Source: an uncultured Verrucomicrobiota bacterium (GTDB taxonomy: Bacteria > Verrucomicrobiota > Verrucomicrobiia > Opitutales > Opitutaceae). From it: a DNA stretch of 64,000 bases. Numbering within the stretch: the stretch's first letter is position 1; the number at the start of each line of letters is the position of its first letter. The stretch covers positions 1-64,000 of the forward strand of contig CAIVDS010000047.1 in NCBI GenBank assembly GCA_903904685.1, given 5' to 3'. The notes below the pieces were generated by a model. That model was not told where the DNA came from, did no database searches, and was given only the letters and a program-made list of their open reading frames with translations. The position numbers and the translations under genes are program-made. Below are positions 1 through 7,694 of the stretch, piece by piece.

Positions 1-2
1 AG

Positions 3-131
3 GTCGAAAATTACTTCCGAAAACTCTTCGACTTCCGCCGTGTCGCCACCCGTTACGACAAACTCGCCCGCTCTTATCTCGCATTCGTTCATCTCATCGC
101 CTCCATCGTCTTATTACGCAGTTTTCGTTAA
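3..131 (+). mobile_element. IS5-family transposase, C-terminal end (runs off left edge)
   Basis: An open frame entering from the left edge ends at TAA 129-131 and gives 42 residues. They match the C-terminal end of IS5/IS427-group DDE transposases: VENYF, then RRVATRYDK, then LAFVHLIAS and an LLR-type end. In this family the Glu of the VEN/IEN motif is the last acidic residue of the DDE triad. Only this end lies in the window, so it is not possible to say whether the element is intact upstream. I did not identify a terminal inverted repeat after the stop. Confidence 0.75.
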
Positions 132-209
132 CACTCCCTAACCTTAATAATCAACCAACAACGGCATCCCCCTTGGGATCGACCATCCATCGAGTGGTGT
201 ATCCGCCTA

Positions 210-971
210 TCATCGCATCGTCGCACTCAGATCGACCAACATCTGGTCATAACGATCGACTCGAATGAGTCCCCGGCGAGGAAACTCAAGATCGAGGATG
301 ACATAGATGGCCAGCAGCAGGCTGCCTGCAAAGCACAGGATATGGAGCCAACTGCGCGTCCTGCTCCCAGCCATCCCATACCCGGCCATCGCGGAGCAAA
401 TCAGGGCCAGCACCAGCAACAACACGAAGACCACCGGCGGTGGATGCGTCTCCCTTGCCACCTTTCGCTCGGTCGCGACGTCGAACATCTCGTTCAGGGC
501 TGGCAACACCAGTTGTGCGACCTTGGAATCACCCGAGTCACCAGCGACCGCCACAGCCTGCGACCAAATACGTTGCTGTGTTCTTGCGATGGTCTCCGCT
601 GCTGCGGTTGTCGGCGTACGGGTGGCGGCCAGTCGCAAATCGACATAGTGGACAAAATCCATCCGTAGCTTTTGGCGCGCGGGTTCTTGTAGCAGATCGA
701 GCCTCAACCAAGCGGTGCCAATTGCATTGGTTTCCTTAAGAATCAATTCGCGGCGCCCATCAAAACGTGTCGCGGCTCCGGAAAAGGTAAACGCCAGCAG
801 CAGGCCCATCAAGCCGAAGACGGCGCCCTCCAGCGCACCAACCCCACTATGAGCACCGGTCGCATCAGCCATCAATCGCCGCCGCCCAATGCGTCGGCCA
901 ACTTCCAGCAACACTAGCATGGCCGCAAACAGTCCCAGCAACAGTGCGCCGCTCTCGAGCAAGATAGACAT
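210..971 (-). CDS. DUF4239 (bestrophin-like) membrane protein
   Basis: 253 residues with two N-terminal membrane segments (about 5-25 and 47-68), a soluble loop of about 110 residues, and two C-terminal segments (about 180-200 and 208-230). The loop begins with RFDGRRELILKETNAIGTAW, and this arginine-rich start followed by NAIGTAWLR is typical of the DUF4239 bestrophin-like family, which is of usual length here. Bestrophins are anion channels in eukaryotes, but the function of the bacterial family is not established, so transport is only a guess. It stands alone on its strand between the IS remnant and the pilin-like gene. Confidence 0.7.
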   Translation of the reverse strand: MSILLESGALLLGLFAAMLVLLEVGRRIGRRRLMADATGAHSGVGALEGAVFGLMGLLLAFTFSGAATRFDGRRELILKETNAIGTAWLRLDLLQEPARQKLRMDFVHYVDLRLAATRTPTTAAAETIARTQQRIWSQAVAVAGDSGDSKVAQLVLPALNEMFDVATERKVARETHPPPVVFVLLLVLALICSAMAGYGMAGSRTRSWLHILCFAGSLLLAIYVILDLEFPRRGLIRVDRYDQMLVDLSATMR

Positions 972-1091
972 GGGGCCACACTAACGCTCCGAATCACATC
1001 GTCCAGACTGAGATGACGCGCTTCTTGCGCCAGAATTATTCTCGCCCCCGCTCGCCCGTGACGCTATTGGTTTTAGTCAATTCTTATTACC

Positions 1092-1340
1092 ATGACCATT
1101 CCCCAACGAGTCATTCTCTGCATGGGCTGCAATACGATCATCTGGATATGGATTCATCCACCCGTATACCAAGTGACCGCGCAAGGCCGCCTGGAGCACA
1201 ATCTCTATTACGCGTGGGAGGTGCCGATGGATTGGTCGGTCAACCTTCCCATGGTTGCGCTGCGCCTGCTTACCGTCGTCCTTGTGGCGACCGGCTTCTT
1301 TCTGGCGTTCTCTTCCAGTAAGAAAAAGGAGGGCGCATGA
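1092..1340 (+). CDS. small hypothetical membrane protein
   Basis: 82 residues. There is a hydrophobic N-terminal segment (VILCMGCNTIIWIWI) and a clear C-terminal membrane segment (about 55-74) followed by SSSKKKEGA. The stop overlaps the start of the next gene by four bases (ATGA), which suggests translational coupling with the pilin-like protein. I do not recognise a family. The conserved-looking feature is the hydrophobic/basic tail. A role with the pilin is inferred only from the overlap. Confidence 0.5.
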   Translation: MTIPQRVILCMGCNTIIWIWIHPPVYQVTAQGRLEHNLYYAWEVPMDWSVNLPMVALRLLTVVLVATGFFLAFSSSKKKEGA

Positions 1341-1750
1341 ATCCGCGGATTCGCCGCGACCGCGGTTTCACGTTGGTCGAAATCATGACCGTCGTGGTCA
1401 TCGTTGGCATCCTTAGCTCAATCGCCGTACCGGCGCTGATGCACGTCAAGCACAAGTCGGAGGACACACTTGCGTTGAACACCATTCGCCAACTCTACGA
1501 CGCCAAGGAGATTTATTTCACCGAGGACGGAGCCGGGAAGCCATGGGTGAATGTGCCGATGCTGGTAAAGGCCGGTTACGCGTCCCACTCGCTTGACGCC
1601 GCCACGCAGCACAACATCGGCCCTTGGAACACCACGGGGCTTCGAACCCTATGGAGCAAGCCCGGTAACGCCGTGAAGGTCTTGGAGCAGTTTCGCTCTG
1701 GGAATAGAATAACTTACGGTAGAACGATGGTCTACCCCGACGGAAAATGA
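1337..1750 (+). CDS. type IV pilin / pseudopilin-like protein
   Basis: 137 residues with a canonical class III (prepilin) leader. A short basic leader (MNPRIRRDRG) is cut before FTLVE, with Glu at mature position 5 and a hydrophobic helix VVVIVGILSSIAVPAL. The rest is short for a major pilin (about 127 mature residues) and resembles the small type II secretion/pilin-like proteins that are very numerous in Verrucomicrobiota. Processing would need a prepilin peptidase encoded elsewhere. The motor genes at 15-21 kb are a possible export machine. The globular part has no motif I recognise. Confidence 0.8.
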   Translation: MNPRIRRDRGFTLVEIMTVVVIVGILSSIAVPALMHVKHKSEDTLALNTIRQLYDAKEIYFTEDGAGKPWVNVPMLVKAGYASHSLDAATQHNIGPWNTTGLRTLWSKPGNAVKVLEQFRSGNRITYGRTMVYPDGK

Positions 1751-1762
1751 TTCCTGATATTT

Positions 1763-2128
1763 ATGGGGTTATTTGACTTCCTTCGGCCGAAGCCGCCGGT
1801 TCCTGTCGAACGAATTTTTGTCGTGCCGGTCGCAGCCCGCAAATTCACCAACACTGGCGCGGAGTCCAAGGAAACCTACATGTTCTACGCGTTCCTTTTC
1901 GCCGATTCGGCTGAAGCCGCCGTGGCCCGCCTGCGCAAGGAACTGCAAGACGAGGGCTTTGAATTTCTCGAACTGACGGGCAAGGTGCTCGTCACCACCA
2001 TACCTGAATGGACGAAATTCGTCTCTAACAAGTTCGACTGGATCAAGGACGCTCTTCCAACCGCCCGGCAACTGGACGACTACAGCCGCAGTGTCGTCCA
2101 TTATTCCCCGAAAATCACGCGGCTCTAA
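1763..2128 (+). CDS. hypothetical cytoplasmic protein
   Basis: 121 residues starting MGLFDFLRPKPPVPVERIF, 12 nt after the pilin-like gene on the same strand. There is no signal peptide and no membrane segment. Composition is a normal alpha/beta mix with the segment SAEAAVARLRKELQDEGFEF, likely one amphipathic helix. No family recognised. The position suggests it is co-transcribed with the pilin-like gene, but nothing in the sequence shows a secretion role. Confidence 0.55.
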   Translation: MGLFDFLRPKPPVPVERIFVVPVAARKFTNTGAESKETYMFYAFLFADSAEAAVARLRKELQDEGFEFLELTGKVLVTTIPEWTKFVSNKFDWIKDALPTARQLDDYSRSVVHYSPKITRL

Positions 2129-2223
2129 GGAAGATCCGGATAGGGTCATGTTTTCATTCTAATCCTCGCCCGATGGCGGCTAGGCTAACGCTCGCTCATT
2201 CCAAGACAACCGCATCAGGCCGA

Positions 2224-2380
2224 GTTTTCAGGACGAAAAAAGCTGCGCTGCACTTAAGCGGTTGGAACGGTCTGAATCGTCTTGAAGATGCTGGAAGCAA
2301 CCTCGTGAGGATTCGCAGTAGAGTTCAGATGCTGGTCATCGAGGTCGCCGTTGTTGGCGAAGCTGTGGGCAGAGCGGACA
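2224..2380 (-). pseudogene. decayed 3' end of a glnII-like gene
   Basis: This stretch aligns with the 3' end of glnII at 33450-33610. From the stop codon (2254-2256 here) inward, 63 of 72 bases match by hand count. The match extends about 30 bases past the stop into the 3' untranslated region. Read on the minus strand it gives HSFANNG, then a shortened and divergent segment, then STANPHEVASSIFKTIQ and TVPTA-stop, against STFV/NNG and NPYEVASRILKTIQTVPTA of the intact gene. About nine bases are missing in the middle. No upstream glutamine synthetase sequence is present, so this is a remnant. Confidence 0.75.
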
Positions 2381-2423
2381 AACCCTAATAATTCTAGATC
2401 AGAATGACATGCTTCTTGCATCC

Positions 2424-2675
2424 TTAGTTACACCGGGGTTCCTCCGGCTCAGCCACCGGTCCCCCATTCGGCTTCGCAGGGCTGTCACTTTCCATACTCT
2501 GCCCAGTCGGCGTTGGGGGCTGAGAGAGACGCGATTCGGCGAGGCGGATCTGCGGGTCGACGGCAAAAACGGAATTTTTAGCAAGAACGCAGCCGGGGCG
2601 CCCGCAGACGCATTCATCGTGCACGCGGTCGCACCAGTTGGTGGCGGGATCGAAGTGCGGGCAGGAAAAACTCAT
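2424..2675 (-). CDS. small cysteine-rich protein
   Basis: 83 residues. The N-terminal half has five to six cysteines in the pattern C-P-H-F, C-D-R-V, C-V-C, C-V-L (positions about 5-30), which could bind a metal. The C-terminal half is Pro/Ser-rich and probably disordered (SQPPTPTGQSMESDSPAKP). The N-terminal pattern looks conserved rather than accidental, and I prefer it to the longer plus-strand ORF over the same DNA, which has no recognisable fold. The function is unknown. Confidence 0.5.
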   Translation of the reverse strand: MSFSCPHFDPATNWCDRVHDECVCGRPGCVLAKNSVFAVDPQIRLAESRLSQPPTPTGQSMESDSPAKPNGGPVAEPEEPRCN

Positions 2676-2938
2676 GACGATGCGAAGATGTGCGAGAGAA
2701 CGAGGATTTTGCAGAAGCTACAACCGAGAAAGCGATACGCAACGGGATCGACGGAGATAAAACTCGCTCGCATCTCTTGGCTTGGCGCCGCCAATCGGCT
2801 TGCCAGACAGGCGGATATCATGGCCTATTCTGCCGTCATAGTCGTCTCCCTTTGGCTCGTTCATCAGCCATGCGCATCGTTGTCCCGCCATCCCCAATTC
2901 AAGATTCCCATTCGCATAGGAGGGGGCCCGGCCGATGC

Positions 2939-3607
2939 ATGATTGTTTTCGGCGCCGTCTGTTTTCTCCTGTTGCCACTGGCGACTCCCTCATTCGCCCA
3001 GTTTGCCAAGCTTGAACCGGAAACCACCCCCGCCGGTTATATCTCCAGTTTGCTCATCAACGAATCGCCGTTCCCCGGTGAACGCGGTTATGTGAGCGAG
3101 GAGGATACCAAGGCCGCCATGTTGGCCATTCTGTGGGTCCTGCACGGCCGCCTTTGCGCCGTGCCCGCGCCTTATACTCAATGGCAAGTGGCCGGAATCA
3201 AAACCAACCGCATCCTAGACATCATCACGGGTGATGGCGACCACCGACAATGCGAGGGGTTCTTTCGAAATTCTTCAGGCATCCCAGTCACCACACCCCG
3301 TGTGCAGGAACGGCTGCAATACCTGTCTGCCATTGCCAACAAGGGAACCCAGCCCGGCCGCTTCGCCCGTTTGCTCAACTTTGCCCAAGGCCTGTCAACG
3401 GCCTATGTCGAATCGGGCATCACGGGTGCCGACCGTTTTGCCCTGCTGCGCAAGATAGGTCCCGTCGAAGTGACCGGAGGTGCCTTTTCCTGGATGACCG
3501 ACAAGGATTACTACAAACCCGGAGGTAATTTTGTGCGCATCCCCGATGCCGACAGCGGCGCTTTGGGCGGAAACCGTTTCTTCACCCTTCGAAAATCTCC
3601 CAAATGA
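2939..3607 (+). CDS. secreted protein of unknown function
   Basis: The frame is open upstream to 2690, but the ATG at 2939 starts directly with a signal peptide (MIVFGAVCFLLLPLATPSFA, cut before QFAKLE) and has an AGGAGG at 2918-2923. The 15-nt spacing is longer than ideal. The mature part is about 200 residues with no membrane segment. It includes GDGDHRQCEGFF and a C-terminal segment ending in PDADSGALGGNRFF. I do not recognise the family; a cell-wall-acting enzyme is conceivable but unsupported. It overlaps the next gene by four bases (ATGA), so the two are probably co-translated. Confidence 0.6.
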   Translation: MIVFGAVCFLLLPLATPSFAQFAKLEPETTPAGYISSLLINESPFPGERGYVSEEDTKAAMLAILWVLHGRLCAVPAPYTQWQVAGIKTNRILDIITGDGDHRQCEGFFRNSSGIPVTTPRVQERLQYLSAIANKGTQPGRFARLLNFAQGLSTAYVESGITGADRFALLRKIGPVEVTGGAFSWMTDKDYYKPGGNFVRIPDADSGALGGNRFFTLRKSPK

Positions 3608-4518
3608 AAACTCTCACTCTCGCCGCCCTTGTCCTGTTCTGCGGTTTGGCCTGCGGCAAGGCCGAACCCATGGTCCCGACCATCCCCAGGGATGCAGTCC
3701 ACCCGTCCCTGCCTCCGGAACTGGTGGATCAGCGCATGCTCAGCGAAGTGGCGCGCTATCTCTACCGTTGGTATGTGGACGAAGCGGACATCGAACAGGC
3801 CTCAAATTTTCCCGATCTTATTTTGTGGATTGGCCTCTCGACGCCGCCCCTTGACGAGGAAGACAGGAGTATTTTCGCCACGATTCACCTGCCGCGCCAG
3901 AGCATCACCGTGCAGCTCAAGAAGGCCGACTATTTTATCGAGGAGACAAAAACGGCCGTGAAAAGCAGCGGCTTCAAAATCACCTCGGTCTCGCGCGGCC
4001 AGGTGCCGCCGGCTTTGCCCACCGGATACGCCGAGATCAAGATGGACATGGAAAAACTCAAGGAACACCTGTTTGCCACCCGCCACCAGTTGGATTTCCC
4101 GCAGGATATACTGATCAAGCGCCTGAAAGCCGAGCTCGTGGCCGAATTGGCCCAGGAGAAAATCTCCGTGATGGACGATCCCGCCGCAGCTCAGACAATT
4201 TACGTCGGCTCGCTTTCTCCGCTGGCCAACGACATTTGGGCTTATTGGGAAAACAAGAAATGGCTGGTGCATTGCACCTCTGACATCGACTTGGCCAACC
4301 CAGCCGTATGGTCGCAGGAACACATTCGTATCCGCTGGTTTGACACTTTCACGCAGGTGGTCGTTTCCATGGAAGAAGCGGCCGGCAGCAACCGCTTCAT
4401 GACGCGCGACCAGATTGGCCGAGCGCTCTACAACTGCATTGTGCTGGGCAAGCGGATTCAAATAGCCCCCGCCGCCATGCCCGAATTGGCTAAGCCGAAG
4501 ATTTTACACCGCAGATGA
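3604..4518 (+). CDS. secreted protein of unknown function
   Basis: 304 residues with an N-terminal signal (MKTLTLAALVLFCGLACGKAE). The Cys at position 17 is preceded by GLA, a poor lipobox, so either a lipoprotein or ordinary cleavage is possible. The mature region contains a long helical part (about 125-190, rich in Lys/Glu/Leu), then a segment resembling a small alpha/beta domain. No catalytic motif is visible. The start overlaps the preceding secreted protein's stop, so the two likely form a pair acting outside the cytoplasm. Confidence 0.6.
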   Translation: MKTLTLAALVLFCGLACGKAEPMVPTIPRDAVHPSLPPELVDQRMLSEVARYLYRWYVDEADIEQASNFPDLILWIGLSTPPLDEEDRSIFATIHLPRQSITVQLKKADYFIEETKTAVKSSGFKITSVSRGQVPPALPTGYAEIKMDMEKLKEHLFATRHQLDFPQDILIKRLKAELVAELAQEKISVMDDPAAAQTIYVGSLSPLANDIWAYWENKKWLVHCTSDIDLANPAVWSQEHIRIRWFDTFTQVVVSMEEAAGSNRFMTRDQIGRALYNCIVLGKRIQIAPAAMPELAKPKILHRR

Positions 4519-4563
4519 TGCTCTCATAGAGTTCCTAGCTGCCTCTCTTCGAAGTGACTTCGC
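4517..4563 (-). pseudogene. decayed 3' end of a xylA-like gene
   Basis: 47 bases align without gaps to the 3' end of xylA (6322-6368), with 39 identities by hand count. On the minus strand the fragment reads SEVTSKRG, an in-frame TAG, then ELYESI, against GEVTPKSGKQELYESI in the intact enzyme. The fragment lies just upstream of the abfA stop codon side of the pentose cluster, next to the end of the secreted-protein gene. No more of xylose isomerase is recognisable here. Confidence 0.65.
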
Positions 4564-4582
4564 TGTTCCCGACCTCGGTCGG

Positions 4583-6091
4583 TCAGACGGTCGCGATCAA
4601 CCGAATACAGTGCCATGAGTAGGCGGAGAGTCGGAGTGTAAGGTGGCCGTCGGCGGAAACCGGAGTGAGGCCGATTTTGCGGGGGGCGACCGTCGAGGGA
4701 GACTCAGGTGAGTTGGTGGCTTCAAGGTCGGTCGAGGACAGAAGTTCGTGCGCAACCATTTTCCAGCACACAGCACCATCCAGTCGGAGCTCCAGCGGGT
4801 GGGCGCCAGCTCCGCGATTAAGGGCAAACACCGTGAGTTGATCGCCATTGCGAGTGACGACGGTATCGAGATCTGGACTGGCGCCGTGGTTTTTGGTTTC
4901 CGTGACCGGGGTTCCGCTCATGCGGGTTTCGACAAGATCGCCGCGACCATGAAGCGAGCCGTGCAGGTAAATCCAGTAGATGGGCTGGCGCCACGCGGCT
5001 CCACCGGGGCGGGTCATGATGGGAGCGATGACGTTCACGAGCTGGGCGAGACAGGCCATGCGCACGCGTTTCGAGTGGCGGATCAAGCCGAGCATGAGGC
5101 CGGCAAAAAGCAGGGCGTCGGCAAACGTGTAGATCTGTTCCACCTGGGGCTGGGCTTCGCTCCAGCGCACCATGCCGGGAGGATTCGCCGGACCCTTCTT
5201 CATGTCCCAGACGTTCCACTCGTCAAAGGAGAGAGCCATGGGCTTTTTATGCCGTCCGCGGGCCTGCACGTAATCGCAGGTGGCGACGATGGCATTGATT
5301 TGATTCTCAAGGGTAACGGCGGAGGCGAGATAGTCGGCAAGCGAATGTTCGTAGCGCCCGAGGTAAAGGTGGAGCGAGATGGCGTCCACACTGTCGTAGG
5401 TGTGTTCGAGCACCTCTCGATCCCACTCGGGAAAGGTGATCATGAAGGCACCGCTGGATCCGCAGGCGACGAGTTCGAGCGTGGGGTCGAACTGGCGAAA
5501 CGCACGGGCGGTCTCGGCGGCGAGACGACCGTATTCCAACGCGGTCTTGTGGCCGGTCTGCCACGGACCGTCCATTTCGTTGCCGAGGCACCAGACACGG
5601 ACGTTGTGCGGATCGGCGTAGCCGTGGCTGCGGCGGAGGTCGGAGTATTTGGAATCACGCGGATGATTGCAGTATTCGAGCAGGGCGCGGGCGGCGTCGA
5701 GGCCACGGGTGCCAAGGTTGACGGCCATCATCGAGGTGGTACCGGCGAGTTTGCACCAATCCATGAATTCGTTGGTGCCGACCTGGTTCGTCTCGGTGCT
5801 GGCCCAGGCGAAATCGAGACGGCGGGGGCGTTTTGAGCGCGGGCCAACACCATCTTCCCAATCATAGGCGGACACAAAGTTGCCACCGGGATAGCGCACG
5901 ATGGGAACGTGCAACGGGCGGACCAGGTCGAGGACGTCGGTGCGCCAGCCGGCCGCGTCGGACGCGGGATGGCCTGGCTCGTAGATGCCGGTGTAAACGC
6001 AGCGGCCAAGATGCTCGATAAACGAACCGTAGAGCCGGGGGTCGATGGTGGCGATGGGGTCGTCGGAAAAAATGCGGAGAAGAGAGGACAT
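4583..6091 (-). CDS. abfA: alpha-L-arabinofuranosidase, GH51
   Basis: 502 residues from the ATG at 6091 (MSSLLRIFSDDP), the usual length for intracellular GH51. The frame is open further upstream, but that part (42 residues) has no family similarity. Motifs in order: YGSFIEHLGRCVY near residue 21, RYPGGNF near 66, the acid/base Glu in LGNEMDGPW (about E172), and the nucleophile Glu in SFDEWNVW (about E291). There is no signal peptide, so it acts inside the cell on imported arabino-oligosaccharides, releasing L-arabinose. It follows xylA on the same strand but is separated from it by a strong terminator. Confidence 0.95.
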   Translation of the reverse strand: MSSLLRIFSDDPIATIDPRLYGSFIEHLGRCVYTGIYEPGHPASDAAGWRTDVLDLVRPLHVPIVRYPGGNFVSAYDWEDGVGPRSKRPRRLDFAWASTETNQVGTNEFMDWCKLAGTTSMMAVNLGTRGLDAARALLEYCNHPRDSKYSDLRRSHGYADPHNVRVWCLGNEMDGPWQTGHKTALEYGRLAAETARAFRQFDPTLELVACGSSGAFMITFPEWDREVLEHTYDSVDAISLHLYLGRYEHSLADYLASAVTLENQINAIVATCDYVQARGRHKKPMALSFDEWNVWDMKKGPANPPGMVRWSEAQPQVEQIYTFADALLFAGLMLGLIRHSKRVRMACLAQLVNVIAPIMTRPGGAAWRQPIYWIYLHGSLHGRGDLVETRMSGTPVTETKNHGASPDLDTVVTRNGDQLTVFALNRGAGAHPLELRLDGAVCWKMVAHELLSSTDLEATNSPESPSTVAPRKIGLTPVSADGHLTLRLSAYSWHCIRLIATV

Positions 6092-6228
6092 GCGTTTAAG
6101 GGGAAGACGAGGCGGTTGGGAGTGATCGTGTCTGGCTCGGGGCGGTTTCCCAAGATCACAAAATTCATCGAGACAAAAGGGGCAGCCGCTCGGTGCCAGT
6201 TGTTGAAGCAGAATCACACCGCCTCATC

Positions 6229-6256
6229 AAAAAACCCGCACCAGTGACGGTGCGGG
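6229..6256 (-). terminator. rho-independent terminator after xylA
   Basis: CCCGCACC (6235-6242) pairs with GGTGCGGG (6249-6256) around a 6-nt loop. Read on the minus strand, the stem is followed by six T residues (6234-6229). It lies 48 bases after the xylA stop, so most transcripts of xylB-xylA should end here and abfA would need its own promoter within 6092-6228. Confidence 0.85.
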
Positions 6257-6303
6257 GGTTGGTTGAAATCGACTGAACGGCCCAAGCCGGGTTTAGCCGA
6301 ACC

Positions 6304-7641
6304 TCAGATGTGGCGGAGGAGGATGCTCTCGTAGAGCTCCTGCTTGCCGCTCTTCGGGGTGACTTCGCCCTGCTCATGGGCGATCTTGTGGAGGTCGGCG
6401 AGCGAAAGCTTGCCCTGCTCGTAGGCCTTGCCCTTGCCGGAGTTGAAGGAAGCGTAGCGGGTTTTCATCAGGCCGGGGATCTCGGACTTGGAGAGAACCT
6501 TGTCGGCGGCGATGGCGGCGCGGGCAAAAGCGTCCATGCCGGACACGTGGGCGATAAAGAGGTCGTCGAGGTCGGTCGAGTTGCGACGGATCTTGGCGTC
6601 GAAGTTGACGCCGCCGTGGGTGAAGCCGCCGGCCTTGATGATGACCATCATGGCTTCGGTGAGCTCGATCGGATCGATCGGGAACTGGTCGGTGTCCCAG
6701 CCGTTCTGCACGTCGCCGCGGTTGGCATCGACGCTGCCGAGGAGGCCGGCGTCGGCGGAGACTTGCAGCTCGTGCGGGAAGGTGTGGCCGGCGAGCGTGG
6801 CGTGGTTGACCTCGATGTTGAGCGCGAAGTCGCCGAGGAGATTGAATTCACGCAGGAAGCCGATGACGGTCGCGGCGTCGAAGTCATACTGGTGCTTGGT
6901 GGGCTCGCAGGGCTTGGGCTCGACGAAGAACTTGCCCTTGAATCCCTGGGAGCGGGCGTAGTCGCGACCGATGGTGAGGAAACGGGCGAAATGTTCGCGC
7001 TCGCGCTTCATGTCGGTGTTGAGGAGGGAGAGGTAGCCTTCGCGGCCGCCCCAGAACACGTAGCCTTCGCCGCCGAGGGCGATGGTGGCGTCGATGGCTC
7101 CCTTGAGCTGGCCGCCGGCTCGAGCAAGGACGGAGAACTCGGGGTTGGTGGACGCGCCGTTCATGAAGCGCGGGTTGCTGAAAAGGTTGGCGGTGCCCCA
7201 GAGGAGTTTCACGCCGGAAGCCGCCTGCTTCTCCTTTATGTAGGGAACGATCACGCCCATGCGTTTCTCGAACTCGGCGAGCGTGGTGCCGGCCTCGTCG
7301 ACGATGTCGGCATCGTGGAAGCAGTAGTAGGGCGTGCCGAGCTTGGTGATAAACTCGAAGGCGGCGTCAGCCTTGTCCTTGGCGCGCTGAATCGGATCGG
7401 CGGCGGAGAGCCAAGGCATCGGGCGGGTGGGCGCGCCGAACGGATCGGAGCCGTTGCCACAGAAGCTGTGCCAGTAGGAGACGGCGTAGCGCAGCCAGCT
7501 CTCGAGGGAGCGGCCGGCGACGACGCGCTTGGCATCGTAGTAGCGGAACGCGAGCGGATTGGTGCTTTCGGGGCCTTCGTAGGCGATGCGGCTAATTTTC
7601 GGGAAGTAGGTCTTAGAACCGGTGGTGAGTTTGGTGGGCAT
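6304..7641 (-). CDS. xylA: xylose isomerase
   Basis: 445 residues, matching the class II (E. coli-like) enzyme of about 440. It converts D-xylose to D-xylulose in the cytoplasm using two divalent metals. Visible motifs: catalytic His109 and Asp112 in CFHDAD, the signature YVFWGGREGY (194-203), the metal ligand Glu in FVEPKP (about 241), NIEVNHATLAGH (275-286) and LGSVDANRGD (301-310). The stop and product are intact. It lies 53 nt downstream of xylB on the same strand. A decayed second copy of its 3' end is present at 4517. Confidence 0.97.
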   Translation of the reverse strand: MPTKLTTGSKTYFPKISRIAYEGPESTNPLAFRYYDAKRVVAGRSLESWLRYAVSYWHSFCGNGSDPFGAPTRPMPWLSAADPIQRAKDKADAAFEFITKLGTPYYCFHDADIVDEAGTTLAEFEKRMGVIVPYIKEKQAASGVKLLWGTANLFSNPRFMNGASTNPEFSVLARAGGQLKGAIDATIALGGEGYVFWGGREGYLSLLNTDMKREREHFARFLTIGRDYARSQGFKGKFFVEPKPCEPTKHQYDFDAATVIGFLREFNLLGDFALNIEVNHATLAGHTFPHELQVSADAGLLGSVDANRGDVQNGWDTDQFPIDPIELTEAMMVIIKAGGFTHGGVNFDAKIRRNSTDLDDLFIAHVSGMDAFARAAIAADKVLSKSEIPGLMKTRYASFNSGKGKAYEQGKLSLADLHKIAHEQGEVTPKSGKQELYESILLRHI

Positions 7642-7694
7642 GGGAAGAGAAAAGGGGCAGTAAGAAGGGTAAATGTGGAGTTAAGAAGAGGTGA

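Noticed and set aside
2409-2942. Plus-strand ORF of 177 residues
   Set aside because: Opposite strand to the Cys-rich small protein; no domain and no start signal.
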